A stretch of DNA of 64,000 nucleotides. Source: Nephrocerus scutellatus (lineage: Eukaryota; Arthropoda; Insecta; Diptera; Pipunculidae). The stretch covers positions 30,925,462-30,989,461 of the forward strand of contig OX352763.1 in the NCBI GenBank assembly GCA_947095585.1. The letters are read 5' to 3'. Shown piece by piece: positions 35,225 to 45,954 of this stretch (position 1 is the first letter of the stretch; each line of letters opens with the position of its first letter). The translations under genes and the position numbers were made by a program. The notes beneath the pieces are model-generated. The model did not search any database. It was not told where the DNA came from and saw only the letters and a program-made list of their open reading frames with translations.

Positions 35225-36204
35225 CCGGGCAACGCTGGATATTTCAGCCTCGACCCGGAGTCCGATCACTAACAAATTTTTATGGAAATTGTTGTCATCG
35301 GAGATGCAGATATGTACAAAGTTTGGATAAAATCGACCTTTACGAAGTGAGTTAAAAATTGAACACGTTATTTAACGTAACTTTCTCATCGTTAGAGTAA
35401 TCGATGATTGAGTTGAATAAAACGTTGTAACAATAAAAACACGTTGGTTTATCATACATTTTCCATAATAAATTTACCAAGTCTTTACTCCACGACTGGC
35501 AAAAATGAATTGTCAAAATTTATATTTACCAAAATGCCAGCTAAACAAATACTTATGTACTTAAGAATAACTCTGGCTTAAAATTACATATAAGAAAAGT
35601 CGCGAATTGTTCTAAAACTACTTATTTGTTCTGTCAAATTCAAAATATTAAAGAATTGGCCTTAATTATTTAAATTTATTTATTTCATATTGTTTTTCTA
35701 TATGAAAAAAGTGAAAACAAATTTGTTCCATAAAAAAAAAATTAAAATAAAATTTAAATAAATTTTAAAATAAAAAAAAAAAAATATTAATAATAAATAA
35801 ATCCTTATCCTATAATATTTCACAAAAAACTGTTATATTTATTTTTTGCCTGTTTGGTTATATTGAAATATGAGGCCATAACGGGTTAAACGCTAAACGC
35901 AATACCATTCAACGTTAAGAACATTTTACGCATAACAATAAATAATGGCTGTTACAGCAGGGATACACAAAAACACACTATTGTTGACGCCTGTTGTTCG
36001 CTCTATCTGACGTCTTCAATCTACGCATTTTTGTATTTCAAGAACAATAACAAGTTCCTCATTCCATTCAGGATAAAAAAAAACAAGAAATCACTTGTAA
36101 TAGATGTGTCCATTTATTTGTTTTTCTTTTACTCCCTTGTTAAGAGTTCTATATTTGAACACCACCCTTACGTGTGTGATAAAAACAAAAACACCTTCGT
36201 AGGT
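35225..36204. other. H-family fragment, then AT-rich DNA
   Basis: About 35225-35370 is a minus-oriented H module (CATCGGAGATGCAGA, GATAAAATCGACCTTTACGAAGTGAG). The rest is AT-rich, with long A/T runs at 35730-35800. No gene. Confidence 0.5.
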
Positions 36205-37050
36205 GGCTTCATACGCGGACTCTTTGGTAGAACTTAGGTACGCAACATTTTTACGTTCAGTCGCTAGCTTACATTCATCATCTTACCACTATCCGAACTT
36301 CAGACAATTGTCTAAGATAGAGTTAGTCAGGCATTACTAATAACAGTGTGTCCATTACAATTCAACGCCCGCCATCTCAGATCAAGGCTCTTACATCATT
36401 AAGGATGAGCCCTATCACGCGACCGTATAGTTATTTCTAGTCTCTTTGTTGCGAAGGATGAACGTTTTCACTGGAATCTGTTTTGTGGATGCAGTAGTCT
36501 TTTTTTGTGATGCAGTACACGCTCGGACTACCAACCCAAAAAGATCCGAATCGAAGTTGGCACATCAGCTCTTTTGTAATGCCATCGGGTACCTGCGGTA
36601 TTCTATCAACATTTTGTATATCTTCTTGTGAATCAGGAAATCAGGAGATACCCAAGCATTGTGGACATTATTACAGGCAAACTTTATACTCATAACGAAC
36701 AAGTTCTTAATTGTTGCCATCTCTATGACTCGTTGTCCATTGTCCATTAGTGTAAACTATGGGTGCCAGAGCAGATAGGTATTGTCCTACCTTTTTTGGC
36801 GAATGATTGCCACATTATACTGAGGGCAAACATGGAGTTCCCGTTCGACTATTCAAGGAATTATGGGAATGCTTTGAAGGTAGGCGTATTGTTTATGATG
36901 CTTATGATTTTAAATTTGCCAAGCTTGCGAAATGTGCGCATAGCCGTTTATTGCTTTAAAGTTTCATTTCTAGCTAGAAATCCTACTCCGAATACATATT
37001 TCATCTATTCTTTTGATAAAATAGTTCATCATATTGGGGTTGGCTTATAG
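36205..37050 (-). mobile_element. Diverged RTE-like fragment, endonuclease region
   Basis: Aligns with the complement-strand copy at 26690-27470 (for example GACTCGTTGTCCATTGTC, GTACGCAACATT.TTACGTTCAGTCGCTA). The right part of the element is joined directly to GCGGACTCTTTGGTAGAACTT, implying an internal deletion. No intact frame. Confidence 0.7.
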
Positions 37051-37319
37051 TATCTCTTCAACTTCTCTCGCTATGCAGATTAATGAAGGAGGTGGTAATA
37101 ATTACTGTTTCTTTTTTGAGATTTCTAAGCAGACTGATGCATAATAAATCCAAGTAAAATTATTGAGTTTAGACGGCTTTCCTCAGCGAATTTTCCATTA
37201 GTTTTAATCTTTATTTGTTTGTTTCAGTGTATTTCTATTAGCGATTTTTTTCATATCCAAGTTTTGATTAAATTATCCATTTTATTTTTGAAAAGTAATA
37301 AGTTTGATAAATTGGTGTA

Positions 37320-38080
37320 ATATACAGGGTGTAACCGTTAAGGTGGCAAATACTTAAAGGAGTGATTCTATTCCGTTCTATGAAAGGGTCTATTTTCATA
37401 ACATGTGGTGTACGCAGAATTTTACAACAGAGATGCGTACTTTTGACCTTACATCACCTTACACCCTGTAACTCTTGAACGCTTCTAGCTACAAGGTCAC
37501 TGTTGGTCTATTTTGATATAAAATTAAATCTTTAAGGTCAAAAGGATGTAAATCATTTTAAATTCATAAAACCATTACCGATATAAATGTCGTCAAAGTC
37601 AAAAAAAAGAAATGTTTTTTTTTAATTTTATTTTCAAACGCGATTACTTCGAAAAATGCCCTCGGATAATTTTTATTTGACAAATGCAATATTAAAGCCC
37701 ATTGAATTTTCTACAACTTTACCTCATAATATTTCTGCAATAGGTCAACAGGAACACGACTAAAATTGAAAGTTTGTGAAATGAATGAAAACGTACTTTT
37801 GATCCTACATGACTTCACACTATATAACTCTCGAACTCAATTTTTTTTTTAAATTATATATTCACAAACAAGATTAATTCGAGAAATGCTATCGGATACA
37901 TTATTTTTTGACAAATGCAGCATTAAAGCCTATTCAATCTTCTACAAATCCATGTCAAAATATCTGTGCATTCAGTCAAAAAAAACGAGATAGAGCGATA
38001 TATTACGTATAAGAAAAGTTGCATGACGTCTCAGTGTTCCCGTAGCAAGAGTGCAAAAACGTATAACTTATCGTTTTACT
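37320..38080 (+). mobile_element. Foldback element, half copy
   Basis: Begins ATACAGGGTGTAACCGTTAAGGTGGC, matching the complement of the right end of the 29.2-31.1 kb element, and carries the tandem pair of the CACCCTGTAACTCTTGAACG block (about 37460; diverged about 37815), then the centre sequence CGTATAAGAA..GCATGACGTC. The second arm is absent. Confidence 0.7.
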
Positions 38081-38289
38081 GTTTGGTACAACAGAAAATT
38101 GATATGTGAGTGTTTTTAATTAGCAAAACTAAATTGAGTTGTTTATGCTATTTACGTCGGTGCAACAAAAAATTATCTTAAATCAAAATAAGATGATAAC
38201 TGAAAAGTGGTAATTGGTTGGTGCAATAGGTCCACACAATGTGCAAGCAATATCGACTGAGTGTAGGGTCATTCATCAAGTAGCAATTA

Positions 38290-38505
38290 CCATAATCGAT
38301 AACATGATGGCGGAAACCGTGTTTTGGCCCGAAAATGTCCAGGATATCCCACTGAAGCTTTTTTGAGATGGGTATGGTTTTCCTCAAGTAGCTGGTTGCA
38401 TCGATGGAACAATATGAATAATATAGATGAACCTAGGGTCAATGAAGAACTATATGTTAATCGACATAGAAAACATTCACTGCAATGATGGTGTATAGCC
38501 CGGCG
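38290..38505 (+). pseudogene. PIF/Harbinger-like transposase fragment
   Basis: Broken + strand reading: ...FWPENVQDIPLKLF, stop, DGYGFPQVAGCIDGT, then after a frameshift EPRVNEELYVNRHRKHSLQ. The GCIDGT block, with its first catalytic Asp, and the ELYVNRKxxHS block are hallmarks of Harbinger-type transposases. Confidence 0.75.
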
Positions 38506-38617
38506 CACAGCGACATAAGTCCCAATATTTACTTTTGGGACTTATGATCCACTTAAATGGGACTTAAGTCCAAAATCGAATTAGGGACTTATGTCCCAAT
38601 CGATCGGGACATGGGAA
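38505..38617. repeat. Cluster of GGGACTTAWGTCC palindromes
   Basis: GACATAAGTCCC, GGGACTTATG, GGGACTTAAGTCC (perfect 12-base palindrome inside) and GGGACTTATGTCCC occur within about 110 bases. Confidence 0.8.
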
Positions 38618-39535
38618 ATGATTCTTGGTTATATACTAAGAAAAAAAAATCGTTTTACAATAAGGGTCTATCTTCAATGTTGACATGATTTATCGGGGAT
38701 TTAAGAAAAAGCTTTCTTTGGTGTACCCTGACCAATGTTAACGGAAATTACTCTGTTAATACCAATGATAAAAACTTTGTTGAGGACTTTGTTTTTAGAA
38801 GAAATACTAGTCTATAACTGCGTTTAAATAATGTTGATATCTTGTTTAAGTCTACAGATACAAACTTTAATGCCTGTTCCAGTTTCTTTCCCATGCTAAT
38901 TTCTAATTTAATTTTGATGTCAATTTTCTACAGAAAATGCGTAATACGCCTAACGTTTTACTTTTTGTTTCTTATGATCGTAATAATAATAAAAATAAAG
39001 ATCAACAACAAGTTTGCGGAAAAACCCATAGATTTTATGATACTTGGGAAAACCTGCAGCAGGTAAAATGTTTAAAAAAGGGGTTTTTGCTTTAAGCTCC
39101 AAAGACCATGAAAAAAAAAAATGATTATGTATGGTTTTAGATAATCTTTGTGTTGTGTGTTTGCAACGTCAGTTACAACAGGTACTCAAAGTGTCCTCCT
39201 TGTTTTTGTATGCATGCTAGAGCCCATTTTTGGGGTCGTAGTTTGAAGGGGCCGATTAAATTGTTTCCAATTACACCTAGCCACATATTGACGCTGACTT
39301 TGTCTTGAAATGATGACTGTCTCCTTTATGTGGGTTTTCCGCAGGCCATATTTCTTTTCTTCCAAAAATTAAACAAAGTTTCTATCATTAGTATTAACAG
39401 AGAAATTGCCGTTAACATTGGTCAGGGTACACCAAAGTAAGCTTTTTATTAAATCCACAATAAATGATGTCAATATTGGAGATAGACCCTTACTGTAGAA
39501 CGATTTTTTCTTTAGCATATACCCAAGAATTATTC
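38618..39535. mobile_element. Transposon with about 160-bp inverted repeats
   Basis: The left arm 38618-38782 is complementary to 39373-39533 (for example GGTGTACCCTGACCAATGTTAACGG against its complement). On the minus strand at about 39180-39345 the spacer encodes QDKVSVNMWLGVIGNNLIGP and FKLRP, resembling the W-[AL]-G-[IV]-x-x-x-L-I-G-P block of Tc1/mariner (IS630)-type transposases. Probably a degenerate Tc1/mariner-type element. Confidence 0.65.
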
Positions 39536-39599
39536 CCCAAATTATCAAATTATTAATTGTTTTGCTATATATGTACAAAACTATTGTTTAACAAATATA

Positions 39600-39895
39600 A
39601 TGTGCGGAAAGAAGATTCTTTTGTAAACACCTTCACATTTATAGTAATTTTGTATAGATCATTACAGCTTATCATAAAAATTTCATAATTTGTCAAGTGA
39701 TAAGTTATAGACATTCTGATGTGCAACGCTTATCACTATCATTATCAAAATTTGATAAGTTTTCAAATTTATAATTGAGTGAGATGCTGTTACTTTTGGC
39801 GAAACACTTATCGCTTATCATTATCAAAAAAACTAACTTATGATAAGTTGATATGTAATAAGTGATTAGTAGTTGGCGCAATAGGGCCCAGGTCT
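39600..39895. repeat. ACTTATCA/TGATAAGT subterminal-type repeat array
   Basis: At least nine copies of CTTATCA, ATTATCA or TGATAAGT in both orientations. The block ends with GTAGTTGGCGCAATAGGGCCC; a related end (GTAATTGGTTGGTGCAATAGGTCC) is at 38208-38232, so these may be the two ends of the Harbinger-like transposon. Confidence 0.6.
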
Positions 39896-40204
39896 CTAGT
39901 TTTTGTTAATTAATTAAACGTCAATTGCCTTACAACGAACGTATTTCTCAAAATTTTAAATAAATTTTCAGAAATTACTGAAAGTGTGGTGCCCTTTATT
40001 GTGTTTGTGCCTCTGTTTAAAATTTGTGAACCACTGAATTAGTGCACTAATGCTATTTCGTCATAGTTTTAGAGTGATGCGTGCATGAGTGACGGGGAAA
40101 TAAGTACGTATGAGTTAACCAGCATTCCCCCAAAAGATCCACTCAAAACCAAACACTCAACTCCCTTGAGGAGTGCGCTAATTAACAAAAAATAAACAAC
40201 ATAA

Positions 40205-40885
40205 AAATAGGAGATGGGTATGCGATAAAATTTGAAGAAAATCTAGCTAATTTTTAAAACATTTACATTTACACCAAAAACTTTACAAAAAATATTGTCT
40301 ATTGGAGAAAAAAAAAGAAAAGATGTTTGGTGTTCAATGTACCCGGGGCCCGGGGTCTCCAAATTTTTTACAAAAAGTGGTTTTTATCGGAGATACACAC
40401 ATACATAAAATTTTAAGAAAATCGGGTTAATTTTTTTTTTTTAATTTTGGGTCCCCATGACCCCGGGTCCTCCAAAATTTTTACAAGAAGTGTTTTTCAT
40501 CGGAGATACACACATACATAAAATTTGAAGAAAATCGGGTTAATTTTTTTTTTTTTAATTTTGGGTCCCCAAAATTTTTACAAAAAGTGTTGTCCATCGG
40601 AGATACACATGCAAATAAAATTTAAAGAAAAAGAAAAAGAAAGAAAAATAAAGAAATTTTTTTTGTAAAATATTTGTATGGGAGCCCCCGGACCCCATGG
40701 CCTGAGGGGCTTCAAATTTTAATAGAAAGTGTTGTCTCGGGAAATACACACGTGTGCATAATTTCAATAAAATCGAGCTTTGGGAAGTGGGTTAAAAATT
40801 GATCGCAAGATTCCACGACAGACGACGACCGGCAGACGTCCGACATCCATGCCACGGGCAAGTGAAGTTAATATAGAGAGTTTAA
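40205..40885 (-). mobile_element. Helitron-like repeat H6
   Basis: Minus-oriented: 5' end at TTAATATAGAGAGTTT (about 40870-40885), GATCGCAAGATTCCACGAC block, then five or six modules with ATCGGAGATACACACA and GGGTCCCC/GACCCCG cores. Confidence 0.7.
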
Positions 40886-41340
40886 AAATCATACAAAACC
40901 ACACCCCGTCGACCAACCACTGTCTTAATAAAATTATTAATCTCAGCAACCACGAAAACTATAGATTTGGCACTAATATAAATATCGACATCGCCCTCCA
41001 AAAGAAACCAAAGCCTCTTCAAGACACTCCAAATCTCGCCAAACCCTTTGAGGGTACACTAAAATAAGAAAAAAAAAATAAAAACATTAAACAACACCAC
41101 ACCCCGTTTAGCCACCCAACAGCCAACCCCATCCCAAAAAAACCCAAGGTCCTCTTAGGACCTGGCCGCACATCTGCTCGCGAAGACGACATATGTCAAA
41201 ACTGTCGTTTGTGTTTTGTGGTAGAGAATACACAGCCGCTAAAAAGGTACTGCGAGCGCTACAACTTACCCTCCATAGGGAATAGAGAAGAAGATGATAG
41301 ATGTTTGACTAAGTCGGTGTTTGGAAAAGAGCATTAGTGG
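40886..41340. other. No gene recognised
   Basis: Two similar CACACCCCGT stretches (about 40900 and 41098) recur near 45885; otherwise nothing recognised. Confidence 0.35.
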
Positions 41341-42255
41341 TTAGTGTGGGTCTGCTTGCACTTTTTTAACGAGACGACGAGCGAGTTTTGTAAATTAATA
41401 CAATTTGTATACATTATCATAATATTTTTAAAAATAATTCCAATATGCAAACACGGGAAAAATACAGAACATATTTACAGAACATTTTCTTGTACCTTAA
41501 AGAATGTCACGCCCAACTTCAAACAAAAAAAAACCCAATTTTTAATTGAAAGTTAGAAACTATTTAAAGGCGGCCAGCCTGTTTATGTATTAAGTTTTTA
41601 TTATTTTATCTTCAAAATATCACACATATGTATTATGAAGTGTGGTTCTGAATTTTAGAGATCCAACATGTTGCACAGACGAAGCACTCACGGGATTTTA
41701 GTTCGTAAACAAATTAACTACTTCTTTGTTGTAAAAAATAGAAAATTTCATTATTGCATAAATAGAATAAAATAAAAGTCAAAGAAAAAAAAAAAAGAAA
41801 AGGAAAAAAATTAAGTATCAAAAAAGCCAAAGACTAATGCATGTCTTCTTTTTGATATGCTACTGGTCGGTGTTACGCAATAAACCTTTAATTATCGTAT
41901 AATAGAAGGTGTGAGTAATCACTTCTAAAATATGCTCAGGTAGCTAATTTTCATACTTAATTCCACCCTTACCTAATTTTCTATTACTTTAAGGGAATTG
42001 TTTACCGGGCGAACAAATGGATGACCGGACGGACGCGCAAATTACAGCCGGTCCATTTATTTGCCTTGAATGTGTGGAAATTTTGTCGTTGTTCTTGAAA
42101 TGCAAGAATACGCAGATTTAAATTGGCTGAGAGAGTGCCCAAAAAAACGTCTATTAACTCACAAATAGGGTGTTTTTGTTTATCGCTGCTGTGCCATTAA
42201 TTATGGTTATTTGTAAAATGCGCCAGACGTTTATTGCGTTTAACGCTAAAATCTG

Positions 42256-42324
42256 TGCATCCCTGCATCCCTCTGCGCATTTTATTTCGTATTTACGCTC
42301 CTCTTTCTCAAATCGAATAAATAG
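42256..42324 (+). promoter_or_regulatory. B5 core promoter and upstream motif
   Basis: TGCATCCCTGCATCCC (42256-42271) then CGAATAAATAG (42314-42324). The transcribed leader then has ATCTTTAGTCC, shared with the leaders of B1-B4. Confidence 0.65.
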
Positions 42325-42423
42325 AGCTGCATGCCTGCTTCATCTTTAGTCCCACCCAGCCTACAAAGGAAGCGAGTGCCTAGTTGAAAATTCAAATAAT
42401 TGAATTAATTTTTCCGATCTTAG

Positions 42424-42780
42424 GTAAGAAGAGATTTTCACTCGAAGTTAATGGAGAGAGAGAGTCCACTTAATCTAGAAGTGTGAAAAATAAACGATAC
42501 ACTGCGACCATAACTGTCATCTCAATTTGATTCAGTTCCGCAAGCGTTTGGGTATGCGCTGGCAGCGTACCTTACGTACGTAATTTTGACAGTTACAGAC
42601 TTTCACATGAAAACAGATGGACAGATGATGACATATAGTTCGTTTTATTTGGTGTAATTTTGAACACAATACATCGATTTTTGATACTAGCTTAAGCGAG
42701 CAAAATTGCATTGGGGTTAAGCCTTAAATTTATTTATTGTATACTAAAGTTATGTTACCTTTTATCGTTTTCATCAACAG
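42424..42780 (+). other. Probable intron in B5 leader
   Basis: Donor AG/GTAAGA and acceptor TTTTCATCAACAG flank 357 bases; the B6 equivalent is 49446-49836 (391 bases). This intron is longer than those of B1-B4 and lies upstream of the ATG. Confidence 0.55.
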
Positions 42781-42811
42781 AAGTCGTCGTATTATTTAAA
42801 TTCAATTCAAT

Positions 42812-43027
42812 ATGGAATGGGGTACACCACGACCAAGAGGAATGAGTATCGATGGAAACGCAGAAATATTAGACCCGGTAATCGTACAATATCATATGAT
42901 TCAAGCTGTAATGAGGGGCGAGGTAGCCGCGGAAGCCAAACATAGACGTGAAAAGAAACACAGTCTGAAGAAGTCAACAATCGATGGCATTGAACATTTA
43001 ACAAAGAAGAAGCTGGTAACTGGTTAA
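42812..43027 (+). CDS. B5: small basic protein, family B (71 aa)
   Basis: Starts MEWGTPRPRGMSIDG, aligning with the EW..NPRGMNFDG block in exon 2 of B2-B4, then a degraded DPVIVQYHMIQAVMRGEVAAEA core, a Lys/Arg-rich centre and LTKKKLVTG at the end. Protein starts at the Met before EW because the frame just upstream has a stop. No signal peptide; very basic. Poly(A) signal AATAAA 43135-43140. Function unknown. Confidence 0.7.
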   Translation: MEWGTPRPRGMSIDGNAEILDPVIVQYHMIQAVMRGEVAAEAKHRREKKHSLKKSTIDGIEHLTKKKLVTG

Positions 43028-43482
43028 ACATTGGGTTCGCATGTTACCAACATTATCATCTTCAATGGCTGTGCATTTCTATATATTGTTTAGTTTATTT
43101 AATTATTTAAATTGTTAATTGTGCTATTGTTATAAATAAATTAATAAAAGTAAATTGGATTTAAATTGTTGTGATATTTGTTTCGCTGAAGCAAAACGGA
43201 AACAACCAAGAACACTGTTCGATAAAGTTTTTCAGTTTACCGAAAGGATAGTTATGCATTTTCAATGTAAAGTTATGTTTTGGACCCGCCAAATTGTGCG
43301 TATCATTATTTCGTGGAAATTTGATTTGCAGTCTGCCTAACGAGGCTAAATAAAACATTAGATTGAGAAGCTGCTTCCAAAAGTTGTGATCTACAACAAA
43401 AAGTTTTAATTTTTTGACGTGACAACGTCTCACTACAAGGGTTAAGGGGGTACATGTGAAAAAGGAAAAAAGTTAAGTGATA

Positions 43483-44020
43483 CACTGTTGTGATCACTGT
43501 TAAGTGAAACACGGTTAAGTTAGACACTGTTAAGTGAGACACTGTTAAGTGAGAGACTGTTAAGTGAGACACTGTTAAGTGAGACACTGTTAAGTGAGAC
43601 ACAGTTAAGTTAGTGAGACACTGTTAAGTGAGACACAGTTAAGTGAGACACTGTTAAGTAAGATACTTTTAAGTGAGACACTGTTAAGTGAGACACTCTT
43701 AAGTGAGACACTGTTAAGTGAGACACTGTTAAGTGAGACACAGTTAAGTGAGACACTGTTAAGTAAGATACTTTTAAGTGAGACACTGTTAAGTGAGACA
43801 CTCTTAAGTGAGACACTGTTAAGTGAGACACTGTTAAGTGAGACACTGTTAAGTGAGACACTGTTAAGTGAGACACTGTTAAGTGGTACACTGTTAAGTG
43901 AGACACTGTTAAGTGAGACACTGTTAAGTGAGACACTGTGAAGTGAGACACTGTTAAGTGAGACACTGTTAAGTGAGACACTGTTAAGTGAGGCACCTTA
44001 AAGTGAGCCACTGTTAAATG
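43483..44020. repeat. 15-bp minisatellite (CACTGTTAAGTGAGA)n
   Basis: About 35 units of 15 bases with point variants. A variant-bearing block repeats at 105-base spacing (43634 and 43739), i.e. seven units, showing a higher-order duplication. A 133-codon open frame on the minus strand (SHLTV repeated) is a consequence of the period being a multiple of three. Confidence 0.95.
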
Positions 44021-44400
44021 TCAGTACTATGGGAACTAAGCCATTTCCCAAGAGATTCGCATGAAATTCGGAATGTAGGACTAAGATGCGACTATAAGAC
44101 TTCTTCCTATGGAAATTCTAGAATATGATCATTATGGTCTGGAATTTCTGGAACAAATCCATTTCTCAAGTGTTTCTCATGAAATTCGGTATGTAGGACT
44201 ATAAGACTTGTTCCTATGGAAATTCTGGGCGCCAATAGGGTCTTAAATTTTGTGAACCAAGCAATTTCTCAAGCGATTCGTATGAAATTCGGTGTGTAGT
44301 ACTAAGTTGCGACTATAACACTTGTTCCTATGGCAATTCTGGAACATGATCATTATGGTATGGAATTTTGGGAACTATGGGAAAAGAAGATCTTTATTTT
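44021..44400. repeat. Tandem repeat of about 115-130 bp, three copies
   Basis: Each copy has CATTTC.CAAG.GATTCGCATGAAATTCGG.ATGTAG, GACTATAAGACTTGTTCCTATGGAAATTCT and TGATCATTATGGTCTGGAATTT, with losses in the second copy. Confidence 0.8.
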
Positions 44401-44559
44401 CTTTTCTTCCGTCCCTGGCAGCGTTGTCACGCTCAAAACCCACGGCCGTGTCTACGGCACAGCGTACCCTACTCTTTTTTTATTTAAAAATTACGACCGA
44501 TGCCGGGACTCTTCTAGTTCAAATAACAGCAACGAACACCATAAAAATAACTAAAAAAA

Positions 44560-45060
44560 AACGAAATTAATTCATCACGACCCGATCAACGACGCCGGGA
44601 AATATTCGCAAATACCACAAAAAATCAAATTACGCCATGAAGCTGACAAGGTCAACCAATTTGTGCGCTTCGGAAGCTCTTTAACATTCCCACTAGAAAA
44701 ATTCTATTTTGTTTGCGATTAAGAAACAAAAAAAAATTAAACGATTTATGTCCATGCAGTAAGTGGGTGACTGACTCATATGCCTCCGACGAGGAAAATC
44801 ACACCGAAATTTTTCAACGACGTATCCGCTATAATCATACGAAACAAATCGTCCGCACATAATCAAACATTAAAAACCAATTTAAAGTAAAAATGAAAAC
44901 AAAACACAAAAAATTCTGAGGGGAATTTTGGCGTATTACGATATTTATTGCCGTTTTGACTGACTGAATGTTGGAATGGGCATTGAACTCATTCGGCTCT
45001 AGAGTTCTGACTCTGAAGAATATTTGACATTCATATCATCGAGAAAATTCCAAGCTTTTA
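44560..45060 (+). repeat. Dispersed repeat K, copy in segmental duplication
   Basis: Near-identical to 53255-53800 and complementary to 28650-29060. Confidence 0.65.
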
Positions 45061-45339
45061 AAAATAGTATCAAAAATAAGTTCCCTCGATAAGCAAAGTC
45101 ATGGATGCTTGTGTTCAATGGATGTCAGTATGGCCCAGTGTTGCATTGAAGACTATGGCTACGTTTATACCAAAGTTAAGTTAGCAATGCTATGGCCGCC
45201 AATCACAAATTGGATGTGCTATTTTAGCTATGACTTTAAACCATTGCTACAAATTTCATTTGCGTGTACCATTGCTAATCTAGCTGTGGTATACACGTAG
45301 CCAACGAGAGAACAAAACAAATTACATTGTAGCCACGTC

Positions 45340-45875
45340 TGCGAGCAGCAGACCCACCATTGCTTTCTCGACTAAGCGAATTTGAAATAGTACAAGCCTT
45401 TGACAATCTCGGGTCAACTGTAGCAACAAAGCCTACTATAGTCAATCAAGACCTTTCAAATCCAGGAATTTATCCATAACATCCAACCTACTGGTGTATA
45501 GGACAATGGTGATACCAGTACTTATATCTTGATCCGAGACTTGGGTGCTAAGAAAAAAGCATTCGGACCTGCTCTTTGCCGTGTTTTAGAGAAATGTCTT
45601 ACGGAGAACTGCTGGCACTGTATGTGAGGAAGGACAATTTCAGAGACTCTGTAATAATGAGATCAACGAGTGTTACCACGATGTCGACATTGTAAGCTTG
45701 GCTCTGATGGAAACAACACCTAGCTCGCATGAGCCCAGAGGATCCTGCTCGAAAATTCGTTTGCGCTAGGATGTATGGAACATGAGAGCGATGACAGCCG
45801 AGCCTACCCTCGAAGGATGAAATTGGGATTGGTGGAGAAAATTTTTGTAGATCCAAATATGACGATGATGATGCA
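45340..45875 (+). mobile_element. RTE-like C-terminal fragment
   Basis: Degraded + strand match to 47290-47960 (GTCTGCGAGCAGCAGACCCA; GTGATACCAGTACTTAT; GGATCCTGCTCGAAAA), with a long internal deletion. Confidence 0.6.
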
Positions 45876-45954
45876 ACACCACAACCCGTCGACCAACCTC
45901 TGTATTAATAAAATTAACCATCTCAGCTATCCGAAAAATATACACTAATATGAA

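Larger units (their letters stand above)
39970..45330. repeat. Segmental duplication, copy 1 (with B5)
   Basis: Colinear with 48020-54435 in separate blocks (39990-40080, 41270-43340, 43345-43420, 44560-45330). Copy 1 gained H6 (40205-40885), the minisatellite and the 120-base repeats; copy 2 gained H7, H8 and H9. Confidence 0.75.

Noticed and set aside
36031..36237. 68-codon frame next to the RTE-like fragment
   Set aside because: Composition is AT-driven, crosses the element edge, and shows no family feature.
43610..44011. 133-codon minus-strand frame of repeated SHLTV
   Set aside because: Pure translation of the 15-base minisatellite; no gene structure.
43483..44020. CRISPR-like array
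   Set aside because: Units are contiguous 15-base repeats without spacers, in a eukaryotic genome.
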